Source: Thermothielavioides terrestris NRRL 8126 (taxonomy: Eukaryota; Ascomycota; Sordariomycetes; Sordariales; Chaetomiaceae). Taken from it: a stretch of 64,000 nucleotides of DNA. The position numbers were made by a program, and so were the translations under genes. Within the stretch, counting starts at the first letter, position 1. Each line of letters begins with the position of its first letter. Shown here in pieces: positions 36,431 to 46,549 of the stretch. The stretch lies in contig NC_016457.1 in assembly GCF_000226115.1 (NCBI RefSeq), forward strand, positions 7,998,001 through 8,062,000, written 5' to 3'. The notes beneath the pieces are model-generated. The model had not been told where the DNA came from and did no database searches. It worked only from the letters and a program-made list of their open reading frames with translations.

Positions 36431-36499
36431 AGTTTATAGAGATTAGAAAGAGAATAGATAAACCCCTCTTCCTTATCCTAGTCTTCCTAAACTCCTTTA

Positions 36500-39400
36500 G
36501 TTTTATAAATATATAAGTAGATAGTAGGTACTAAAGCTATAGAGCTATTAGTGAAAGGGTATATTAGAGATTAGGAATCGAGTAGATAAGCTTACTAACC
36601 CCCTATACCCTAGGCATTGCTATTAAAGGGGTATAAATTATAAAGAAGATTATATATATCGCCTATATTACAATGGACATCGATAGGTAGATAAACGTTA
36701 CTACGTTCTATATAGTCCTAGGGCTAGCCTATAACGTTATCTTAGGGCTCCCCTAGATAAACTATTATAGAATTATACTAGACTTTGCTAATAGGGTCCT
36801 TATTATTAATTTATAAAGGGGACTATAGATATATAAGTGCTCTTTATATTGGAAAGAGACCAATACTACCTAAATTATAGGTATAGTATTTGTAGGCCTA
36901 GCCTATAGGGTATAGAGGAAGAAGTCTAAAGGGACCTAGGATACGTTCTTCGTCACTAGTATCCGCGAGATGACTACTATCCTAGGAGTAGCTATCTCCT
37001 AGCCCTAAGCCGACCTAGACCTAAGGGTCGCCTTGCCAAAGGAGCTATACAACTTCGCTAATCTCTTTGACAAAGAAAAGGCGAACGGCTTACTTCCCTA
37101 TTAGGAGGAAGCCGACTATTATATTCGCCTTAAGACGAGCCTGGATAAGAAGCCTCCTAAGCTCCTTTAAAGGCCCTTGTACAATATACCAAGGGACTAC
37201 CTCCTAGAGATTTGGAAGTAGGTCGTAGACCTAATGGACAAGGGATAGATCTGGGTAAGCTCTTTATTGGTAGCTACCCTAGTCCTCCTTATAAAGAAGC
37301 TAGGAGGAGGATAAAGGTTCTACGTAGACTACTAGGCCCTAAACAAGATCACTAAGTAGGACTAGTACCTACTCCCCCTAATCAAGGAGACTCTTTGGTC
37401 CTTGGCTAAGGCCAAATGGCTTACGAAGCTAGACGTTAGGGCTATATTCTATTATATCCGGATAGCTAAAGGGGATAAGCACCTTATAGCATTTTATATA
37501 AGGTTCGGACTATTCAAATAGCTAGTTTGCCCTTTCGGGCTTGTAGATACTCCTACGACGTTCTAGAGATATATTAACAACGCCCTTGGTCTAACGCTAG
37601 GAGACTATATAACGGTATACTTCGACGATGTCTTAGTATATTTAAGCAAGAGCTAGAAGGACTATATAAGGAAGGTACGTAAGGTCCTCTATAGACTAAG
37701 GGATATAGGTCTCAACCTAGATCTTAAGAAATACGCCTTCGTAGTAAAGGAGGTCAAGTACCTAGGGTATATCGTAGAGGTAGAAGTCTATATTTACCCC
37801 AACTCTAAGAAGATCAAGGCTATCTACGAGTAGGAGGCGCCCTATAGGGTCTAAGGAGTATAGAGCTTCTTTAGATTCGCTAACTTCTATTGCGACTTTA
37901 TCCCTAACTTCTCTAAGAAGGTAGCCCTATTGATATACCTTACCTATAAGAATATTCTATTCCACTAGGGCAAAGAGGAATAGGACGCCTTCGATACGCT
38001 TAAGGCTATATTTATATCGGAGCCGATCCTCGCCTAGTAGGATCCTAAGAGGGAGACGATCGTAGAAGTAGATTGTTCTAGTATAGTACTAAGCAAATAC
38101 TTGTCCTAGCGGAGAGAGGATAAGGTTCTTTACCCTATAGCCTACTACTCTACGAAACTAAGTCTAGCTAAATATAACTATATTATCTACGATAAGGAGC
38201 TATTGGCTATTATCTTTTGTTTTAAGGCCTGGTCGACAGAGCTTTAGAGTATAGCGGCCCCCTTTACTATTCTAACTGATTATAAGAACCTCGAGTACTT
38301 CTCCTAGCTACGTCCAATTAGTAAACGGTAGGCCTAATAGGTAGAGACGCTCTCTTTATTCAACTTCGAGCTAAAGTATCGACTAGGATCCTAGGCTTTA
38401 CGTCTAGATATACTCTCCTAGTATAAATAGGATAAGCCTAAGGACGGCCAACGTATTGCCTAGCTATTCTCTCTAATTAAGGTATACTAGACTAGTATAT
38501 AGGAGGAGGCTAGGCTACCTATAGGAGAGACGCTCTTCGAGGACAAGTAGCTAGCTACTCTATAGGACAAGGGTATTATCGAGGACGAACACTATACTCA
38601 CTAGCTCTAAGCTATTTACGATAGGGCCTAGAAGTTTCTAAAGAAGGCGAATATAGTATAGACCTAGATTGTAGACTATTCCCTTAATATATAAGACGTA
38701 CTCCTATTCTATAGCTGGCTCTAGCTCCCTATATAGGAGCCCTTAACTACTATAATTATTTAACAGATCTATAACTTAGCTATATTAGGGCACCTAGGCT
38801 ATAATAGGCTATTTAAGATACTTTAAAGGGATTACTATTAGGACCTTATATTATCTAACGTAAAGCGGTTTATCTAAAACTATAACTAGTACTACTAGAG
38901 CAAGATCTCTAGACAATTATATCAAGGGCTTTTATAGCCTTTACCTATTCCTAACCGCTTCTAGAAACAGATCTCTATCGACTTTATAACCGACCTCCCT
39001 ACGAGAAATAGGGAGGTGCCTCGCTACCTTATAGTGATTACCAACCGCCTTTCCAAGTATATATAGCTCGAGGCTATATACTCGATAGGAGTAGAGGAGT
39101 ACGTTCTATAGTTCTACGACGTCTAGTAGCACTTCTATAGGTTCCTAACCTAGATTATAACCGACTATAGGTCGGACTAGCTAAGTAGGTTCTAGACTAC
39201 GCTATACAAGGCGATAGAGGTAGAGCAGCTCCTGTCGACCTCTTACTATCCCTAGATAGACGGGGGTATAGAGTAGGTCAATTAAGAAGTATAGACGATC
39301 CTCTAGATCTTCGTCTCCTTCGTATAATACAACTAGCCTAAGCACCTCTTGGCTTATTAGTTTACGCTCAATAACAGGGATTTATCTATAACTGGGGTAA

Positions 39401-40060
39401 GCCCAAACTACCTTCTCTACAAGTTCAATATAAGCTCTATATAGCTTATTACAATCCCGATAGTGCCTATAGCGTCCTTAGAGAGTTACGCTGCTCGGTT
39501 CCTACGCTATCTAAAGGAGGGGATAGAGTAGATATAAGCCGCTATTATATATATATAGCAACGGCAATAGGTAAATGCAAACCGTTCCCGCTATCTAGCT
39601 AAACAGTTTAAGGTAGAGGACAAGGTATAGCTCTCCCTATATAATATAAAGACGAACCGCCCTAGTAAGAAACTCGACTAGCTAAATACTAAGTATAAGG
39701 TAATCGCTATATCTATTCCTTTGACAGTGACACTTGATATGCTATATAGCCTATACCCGACCTTCTATATCGATCTAGTCGAGTAAATAGCCTCTGATCC
39801 GCTCCCTTCGTAGAAGGTCATAGATAAGTAGCTAGACTCTGTATAGGTTATATCGGAGGAGGGCGTCTCGTAGTAGAAGTATAGGGTAGAGGCGATCCTT
39901 AAGGCTTAGAATGTAAAAGGAAAGGGGAAGAACCGTAATATATACGTTAAATAGGTAGATTACAACAAACCAACGTAGAAGCCTCTAGAGAACTTCTTAG
40001 ACACCGTTGTACTCAACGAGTTCGAGTAGGAGTAGAGAGATATACGATATAATGATAGGC
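36500..40060 (+). pseudogene. pol relic of retrotransposon 1 (RT, RNase H, integrase, chromodomain)
   Basis: One frame with many RIP stops reads as a Ty3/gypsy pol. Reverse transcriptase spans ~37130-37760, with KLDVRAIFYYIRI, CPFGLVDTPTTF and the catalytic YFDDVLVY (37618-37641). RNase H lies at ~38040-38330 (YSTKLSLAKYNY, YDKELLAII). The integrase begins with an HHCC-type zinc region (GHLGYNRLFKIL, ~38780) and continues with the DDE core (ISIDFITDLP at ~38970 and IITDYRSD at ~39160). A chromodomain-like tail sits at ~39870-40050 (NIYVK.VDYNKPT.KPLENFL). This order defines a chromovirus; chromodomains direct integration to marked heterochromatin. Confidence 0.8.
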
Positions 40061-42190
40061 TAGTGTCGAATAGAAGGCGAAAGGGAAAACGTTATATTTA
40101 TATACTAACTACCCTATAAGAAATGACTATGATAGGACGAATATAGCTCAATAGTACTACTAGGTGTATAATTACCCTAATACGTCCGGCTATAGCCTTA
40201 TTATAAAAAGACGATAAAAGAAATATAAACGTAGAGAGATCCTAATACACTAACTAAGTCTACTTCCTTAAATATGGGTAGTCCTCTAGCCTTACCTTAG
40301 CATCAACTCTATAGTACTATAGGATACCTAGGTATAAGCTAATAGGAGGTAGGGTTGGCGGCCAATGTATAATCTACTTTGGGATCTCCGAGGTAGGACA
40401 AGAGCGGATATTAAAATTGCTATAACTACTCTAGTCGATAGGTTGGTTCAACAGAGGGTCGAGGCGTAGGATAAAATAGGGATAGGGCTACAATAGGAGA
40501 TAGGGCTATCTCTAGCCCTATTCTATAGCCTCTTTGTCTCTAGATAGTACTAGGTCGTTAGTAGGCAAGTATATAGTACTCTTATCTAGCGACGAGAGTA
40601 CCTTTATAATCGGCTATCTATTAGACCCGCTAGGGGTCTAGGGAGGAGGATTAGCGTATTCGTAGTAGATGTATACAAGGTCCTCAATAGGCGAAGACGA
40701 ATAGCGCTAGGGATATAGAGCGAAGGGGACTAGGGCAATGTCGTATTTAACGGGAGTCAAACTATAGCTACCCTATAAAGAGGGGCTAGACTATAGCGAA
40801 CTCAAAATATAGTCGACAAGATAGTTGTTAGTATTAACAACGGTTATAATAGCGTCGACTAAGTAGCGTATTTTACGCTAGTAGGCTTCTTTATTATTTA
40901 TTAGGCAATAAGTTAAGCGAGTGGCTAGCTAAGTAGAAGCGTCTAGGGAGGAAGTAGACGGATTGTAGGGCACTAGGGCTCTATAGCGGCTTAGCGTAGT
41001 AGGGGAGGCAACTAGGGTCCAAAGGATAGTATAAGTTAGGGTCTATTCAGTAGTGGACAAGGGAAGTAGTACTAGCTAAGCAGGGATACAGTACGTCTAT
41101 ACATTATTAAAAGTAGTCTAGAAAGACTAAGCTAGCTTCTAGAATTTGCGTTTAAGGACTATATAGCAAGTAGGCTATAAGCTTATCTTCTTCTAGGCGG
41201 GGGTCTCAATGGCTTAGCCTATATTATATACCTTAAGAATTTTCTTTAGACTAGACCAAAGGCAGGGGTTTATTACCTATAATATAGAGTCCTATTTATA
41301 CGTTGTATAGGCTCTACGATATTCTTTATAGGATTTGCTATAGCTAGGGGTATATTCGACCTTAGTACTACTAAGAAGGCGAGCGACGTACTATATATAG
41401 AACTCTCCTTTGTTGGAGAGCAGTTCGTTTTCTTTGTTGTTAGAGTCTCCTTCGACAACGAACCTACTGATCAATAGCTTATTATTCTTCTAGCGATTAT
41501 TTCAATTCTATAACATCGCGATTAGCAAACGACTTAGGTCTATAATAGGATTATCCCGAAGGCACTTATATTACAGTCTTCGTTATTATCGCTACTAGGA
41601 TAGCGGCCTACGCCCTTACCTCTAAGAGCGGTAGTAGCGACTAACATTTTAGCGATCCTACGTATAAACGCGATAGGTAAGTTTTAAGAATCGTATCGCT
41701 ATCGGGGTAGGGGACGAAAAGACTTTGGCCAGAGCTAAGGTGGAAATGAGTAGTATACTCGAGGATATAGACAGATATATAGAGAGAATATAGGAGGAGG
41801 GGAACGTATACGAGGTAGGATAGGGGGACGTTGTCGATATACGAAGAGGGAAGAAACTAGATCGTAAGAGGGGAGGGGGATATATACGTTGAGTATAGGA
41901 GGGAAACGCGAGGAAGTTAAGTTATACGAAAAGAAGGGCTTTTAATAGCGACGAATAGGGTCGAATTGTATACAATTAGTAGGTATACCCAATATAGTAC
42001 AGTTGCTCTATATAAACGTACAAGGAGAGGAGGGGGCTAATTAGTAGCTTGCTAGAGCGACGTAAACAAACAACTCGAGCCTAGATAGTAGAACGGCTAC
42101 GAATAGCAAGACCTTAGTAGGCAACTACCCTAAACCCAACTACGCCGATGCTCGATATAGCGTTGTATATACCTTAACTCGACCGCCTAG
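40061..42190. other. Unassigned 3' spacer of retrotransposon 1
   Basis: About 2.1 kb between the chromodomain and the polypurine tract, RIP-damaged and without a recognisable domain. It may have held an extra ORF or a long 3' untranslated region. I detect no inner TIR or LTR pair. Confidence 0.35.
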
Positions 42191-42206
42191 CGGGGCGGGG
42201 GGGGTA

Positions 42207-42456
42207 TATTATAGACTGGGCTATACCCGGACTAGGTATATAGGGGCTACGCCTAGGATCCGTGGCGGCCCTGGGGCGGACCTGTGGCGGGCCCGCCTCG
42301 CGCCCGGAATAACGTTGGCCCGAACCTACTCCGCGAGCCCCTAAAAACTCTACGTACAAGGACTATAGCCTGTACTTCTCCTTTTCCTTTCCTTAAGGTA
42401 GTTGAATAGAACATCGTACGCTTGTCTATAGAACGCCACAAGGCTAGCACGTTACA
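42207..42456 (+). repeat. 3' LTR of retrotransposon 1
   Basis: 250 bp, begins TATTATAGACT (TG changed to TA) and ends GTTACA. Its GC-rich middle (GTGGCGGCCCTGGGGCGG) is better preserved than in the 5' LTR. Confidence 0.9.
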
Positions 42457-42461
42457 CTACC

Positions 42462-43000
42462 TTACGAATATAATCTACTTAGAGGATATAGTTCTACTAT
42501 ATACCTCTCTATATAGCTACTTTCTTCTTTTAATCGACTATATACAAATGGCGAAATATCGTATTAATAGCTATAAATATATAGTATTCTTCGAAAAGGA
42601 AGGTCTATATCTCGTTAAGGTAAAGGTTAAACTTGTTTATAAGGTAGTCGAGGAGTTCCTAGAAGTTATAGTACGTTAGCTAACTACTAGAAAACATCAA
42701 TAATAGTGTATTAATGAGATACGAACCTCTATAGCCTAAGGCTATAGTATATAGGCGTTCTATAGCGTCTTCGGCTTTGGAAAAGGGTTACTAGTAAGGT
42801 CGAATAGCTGTTTATATTAGTATATTTACGCGAGGCTAACCTCTGCTTTATATGTAATAACCTACGGCGTTTCTCTAGCATATAGTATAACTGCGATCAA
42901 CCGCCTCTAGCGCTTATTGATATATCGAACTATAGTGCCTAGGCGCGTCCTATTACCGAGTAGGGGGCTAGGGCGTGTTGCGTGCAGAGCGCAGTGTATA
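42462..43000 (-). pseudogene. DD34E transposase of element A, 5' part
   Basis: Matches the N-terminal half of the element B transposase region (~43840-44280) in reverse complement. Joined conceptually to 34880-34150 by removing the LTR element and one TSD copy, it gives the same gene order as in B. It should hold the DNA-binding HTH region; no single helix can be assigned with confidence. Confidence 0.6.
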
Positions 43001-43048
43001 GGCGTGTTCCTAGCTAGGCACTTCGCTAGATAGTAGAATAGGAGGCGA

Positions 43049-43230
43049 TTCGAAAGTAGGCACTTAGGCAGTTCGAAGGCGAGCTCCTAGGTAGTTCGAA
43101 GGTGGGCACCTAGGCAGTTCGAGGGCGGGCTTCTAGGCGGTTCGAAGGCGGGCACCTAAGCAGTTCGAAGGCAGGCTCCTAGGCGGTTCGAAGGCGAGCA
43201 CCTAGGCAGTTTGAAGGCGGGCTTCGATAG
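43049..43230 (+). repeat. 23-bp minisatellite near the right end of element A
   Basis: Eight tandem copies of a 23-bp unit beginning TTCGAAGGCGGGC. Two variants, ending CACCTAGGCAG and CTCCTAGGCGG, alternate strictly, making a 46-bp higher-order unit. Confidence 0.9.
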
Positions 43231-43259
43231 CTAGGTTCAAAGGCTCGATGGCTATGCTA

Positions 43260-43442
43260 ACTAAGCTGCAGATATCAACAAGTATACGAAAACACTAGAA
43301 AATGGCTATTTAGGCCGTTTTTTACAATATCTATAGCTTCAAATTCAAGGGCGATAGTTGCCCACTATTGGCTACTGTTGTTCAAATTAGGGTGTGTTGT
43401 AGGCACTTGGACCCACTTTCGCCTAGTGTTTAGAAGCGACAA
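43260..43442 (-). repeat. Right TIR of element A
   Basis: Reverse complement of 29944-30130 with RIP-type transitions. Confidence 0.85.
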
Positions 43443-43449
43443 CTGAAGC

Positions 43450-43640
43450 CGTTGTCGTTTGCAAGCACTAGGCGAAAGTAGGTCCAAATAGCTGCACCGC
43501 ACACCCAGTTTGCCGTAGTATACAACGCAGTGCTATCATCGCTATTAGTATTAAAGCTGTAGATATTGTAAAAAATGGCCCAAATAGCTATTTTCTAGTG
43601 TTTTTACATACTTATTGAAGCTCTATAGCTTAGTCAGCTT
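43450..43640 (+). repeat. Left TIR of element B
   Basis: Complementary to 56240-56429 with RIP-type differences, sharing the terminal core of the family. Confidence 0.85.
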
Positions 43641-43654
43641 AGCCTAGCCATCGC

Positions 43655-43782
43655 GCCCCTGAATACGCCCCTGAATACGCTCTCGAACGCACCCTCGAAC
43701 GCAGCTATCGAACGCAGCTATCGAACGCAACTATCGAACGCAGCTATCGAACGCAGCTATCGAACGTAGCTATCGAACGCAG
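43655..43782 (+). repeat. 13-bp minisatellite near the left end of element B
   Basis: Seven copies of CGAACGCAGCTAT (43696-43782, last partial), preceded by short related repeats (CCCCTGAATACG twice, CGAACGCACCCT). It sits just inside the TIR, in the place where element A has its 23-bp repeat. Confidence 0.9.
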
Positions 43783-43899
43783 TGCCCGCTATAGTTCGAT
43801 ACGTCAATGATCGCTAGAGGCGGCTAATCGCCATTATACTATACGCCGGGGAGCCGCTAAAGGTTATTGTATATAAGACAGAGGTTAGCCTTTCCTAGG

Positions 43900-44935
43900 T
43901 ATACTGATATAAGCGGCTATTTAACCTCACTAACAATCCTTTTACGACCTCGAAGACGCTATAGAATAGCTATCTACTATAGCCCTAAGCTATAGAAGTT
44001 CATTATTTATAATACATTGATAGTAATAATACTTTCTAGTAGTTAGCTAATGTACTATAACTGCTAGGAACTCCTTAATCACCTTGCCTATAAGTCTAAC
44101 CTCTTTTTTAATAAAATATAGACCTTCCTCCTCGAAGAATACTATATATATATAATAGTCTCGATGATATTCTACTATCTTTATATAATTGAATAGAAGA
44201 AGAAGGTAGTATTATAAAAGGCTATATAATAGAACTATATCCTTCGGCTAGATTACTTTAGAAAGGTAGCTATATTTATTATAGAGATATTCGTTTTCTA
44301 CAATGAATCGAGCTTTAATCGAAGAGATAGCGTTCGTTGTACTAGCTAGACGCTACTAGGCGTTACCCCCGTCGTCAACGATATTATAAAGAGAGGTAAA
44401 CGCTATTATATCCTCCCTACTATTATAGTCGATAGTATTCTTAATCTATTAGTCTAGCAAGGTCATTCCAACTAAGAAGGCTTCTTTATATAGCTAAAAG
44501 AGTATATTCTACCTAAAATAAGGCTATTCCTAGACTATTATAGTATTTTCGTTATAGATAATATATTATAGTACTAAGCCAATGTTGTTAAATAGGCTTA
44601 TTAAGAAGCTAGCGTTCTACTATAGTATTTACCGCTATATTCGCTAGACTTTAACCTAATCGAAGTGACGTTCTATAATACTAAGGCCTATATTTATCGA
44701 AATTACTAGAAGATACTTACACTAGACTATTCGGATAAAGACTTTAAAGAGTTCTTTTATAATGCTTATACTACTGTTGCTAACGATGTTATAGCTATAT
44801 ATAGGCACTTTAAAAAGGTGATAATACCGTTCTAGGAAAAAAGTAAGGCGGTAAATTATATAGTATTATATTCTAAGCAGTTCTAGGAGTTCTAAAATAC
44901 TAGTATAGTAGGTTAAATACTACGCCTTATAGATA
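43900..44935 (+). pseudogene. Tc1-type DD34E transposase of element B
   Basis: One frame from ~44280 to ~44930 is interrupted only by TAG/TAA at former Gln codons. It reads as a DDE_3-type transposase: LLGVTPVVNDIIKRGKRYY, ILPTIIVD, IFVIDN and YLPLYSLDFNLIEV. The second catalytic Asp (44557-44559) and the Glu (44662-44664) are 35 codons apart, i.e. DD34E as in Tc1 relatives and the fungal Ant1/Tan1-like group. The first Asp position is AAT (Asn, 44302-44304), a RIP-type change. The upstream ~380 bp should hold the HTH region. Inactive. Confidence 0.8.
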
Positions 44936-45220
44936 AATATATAGTTATAGTTTATTATTTTCTTCCTCCTCTTCTTCTTCTATAAAGGAGGCTATTTCCA
45001 AGCTATATTTCGCCTATTATTCTATCACCTCCTCTATATATCTAAGTCCCACCTCTTCTAGATCCGTTAGGCAATATAAAGGTATATAATAGGCTAAGGC
45101 GTTGACGAAGGAATCGTATAGCAAATGAATAGACTAGGTACTCGAAGAAGCTAGTATACTATTAAACGTTAGCTACAGTGCCTTAGCAACGTAGAAAGAA
45201 TATACTATTCTATTAAACGC

Positions 45221-45256
45221 CTTGCTAAGCGCTTTACTAAGCGCTTTGCTAAGCGT
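45221..45256 (+). repeat. Three 12-bp tandem repeats (CTTTGCTAAGCG type)
   Basis: Three imperfect copies just beyond the 3' end of ORF2 in element B. Element A has a different, longer imperfect repeat (GTTGTATAGCAC-containing) at the equivalent place, 33850-33950. Confidence 0.7.
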
Positions 45257-45827
45257 TTTGAACTAGGCTATTATCAAAGCTAGCTAGCTCTACCTCCTCT
45301 TTAAAGAAGCCTTTTACTATATTATAAAATATAGGAATTAAATATTATAGGAATTTATTATTATAAAACTATATATCAGAGAGCTAACGAATCTTGTAAA
45401 CCCTCTTACTCTCTATATAGAGAAATCTACTAACTTAGTAGAGAGCCGCTATTACGTTCTTCTAGCTAAGTAGGTAGTACTAGCGAACAAAGGTTTTAAC
45501 GAAGTTGTTAATAATATCTAAAGGCTCCTTTCTATATAGTTTAAGTAGTAGCGATAAAGAGTATATTAGTATAACGGTCTCCTATAGGGTAATGGTACTA
45601 ACAATAGATAGAAACGCCCTTGAGGGAATAGATACTGTTAGCAAGGTTAGCTTAGCTATATTATATGTTACTGCTATATTTGAAGCTACTATAGGCCATT
45701 ATTAAGGTTTAGGATAGAGCTATAGTAGGCTATAGTGCTATAGAGATAGCCCTATTCGATTCTAATCGCCTATATTGCTTATAATGTTGAACTATAGGTA
45801 GAAGTAGATTCTTATAGCTTATATATA
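45250..45827 (-). pseudogene. ORF2 of element B, C-terminal part
   Basis: The minus strand matches element A at ~33560-33845, including the ALY.VSR segment and the GFFKEEVELASF block. It was cut from the rest of ORF2 by LTR retrotransposon 2. Confidence 0.6.
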
Positions 45828-46077
45828 TAATATAGGGCAAGAGGAACAGGGGGGTTATGTGACCTATGTATCTATGTACGTAGATTAGATAAGGGTGCCC
45901 TGCGCCCTGCGTTGTAGACTTTGCAACGCTAGGCCTATTTAGGCAGGCGGTGTACGTATATGTGTTCTGCCCTATAGGCATATATTTCTTAGCGCACTAC
46001 TGCCTAGATCTTCGATCTACTATTATCATCAATCTACATCTTCTTATTCTACGTATCTACGGCACTTCTCCGTATTA
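45828..46077 (+). repeat. 5' LTR of retrotransposon 2
   Basis: 250 bp, starts TAATATAGGGC (TG mutated to TA); pairs with 53838-54087 and shares GCCCTGCGTTGTAGACTTTG. Confidence 0.9.
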
Positions 46078-46549
46078 AGTGGTAGCTACAACTTTAAGAT
46101 CATTGACCTAATTATTCTTTCGTTATTAATCGACTAGTCTATATAGCGGCTTTGCCGATAGTAGTAGTCAGTTAAACCCTTGCTTTCTTTACGTAGCGAC
46201 TTAACAAGGTTGATAGCGTTGAAAGCACCTAATCCTACCTTCGAACAACGGTTTAGTCGAAGAGCCTTAATCGTATAGCGATTCTACTAATAGCAATTGC
46301 GATCTTTAGCTATCGATCGATTAGTCTATATAGTAGCAATCCTAGTTGTCGATAGTAGTAGCCGATTAACTATATAGTTCTTCTTATATAGTGGCGATAG
46401 CTAATAGCGATTGAAATGCCCTTTTCTCTAGCCTAATAACGAACCTTTTATTAGGCCTTTGTCAACTATTAACGTATTAATAATACGTCTATTCGACTTA
46501 GCTTCTATAGTCTAAACTAAGGTAATAGTCAAAATAGCCGATTATAGCT

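Larger units (their letters stand above)
34886..42456 (+). mobile_element. Ty3/gypsy LTR retrotransposon 1 (chromodomain type)
   Basis: 7571 bp, bounded by 250-bp direct LTRs and flanked by the 5-bp target duplication CTACC (34881-34885 and 42457-42461). A G-rich polypurine tract (GGGGCGGGGGGGG) precedes the 3' LTR. Order on the + strand is gag, protease/RT/RNase H, integrase, chromodomain, then ~2.1 kb of unassigned sequence. It splits the transposase of element A; the same site in element B is uninterrupted. All ORFs are destroyed by RIP. Confidence 0.9.
29944..43442. mobile_element. Element A: two-gene Tc1-like DNA transposon with nested inserts
   Basis: The ends are inverted repeats of ~180-200 bp. 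The left end reads TTGTCGCTTCCAAACACCAG and the right end is its complement with only RIP-type differences. Without the nested LTR element (34886-42456) and the inserted patch near 31370-31870, the original element would be about 5.4 kb. It carries ORF2 (+, from ~30.5 kb) and a DD34E transposase (-, from the right end), convergently arranged. Nearly all of it lacks CpA and is full of TAG/TAA in place of Gln codons. Only the outer left TIR is undamaged. No convincing TSD was found; the right end is 7 bp from element B. Confidence 0.75.

Noticed and set aside
43690..43785. CRISPR-like array (short regular repeats)
   Set aside because: Units are directly adjacent without spacers, in eukaryotic DNA; it is a minisatellite.
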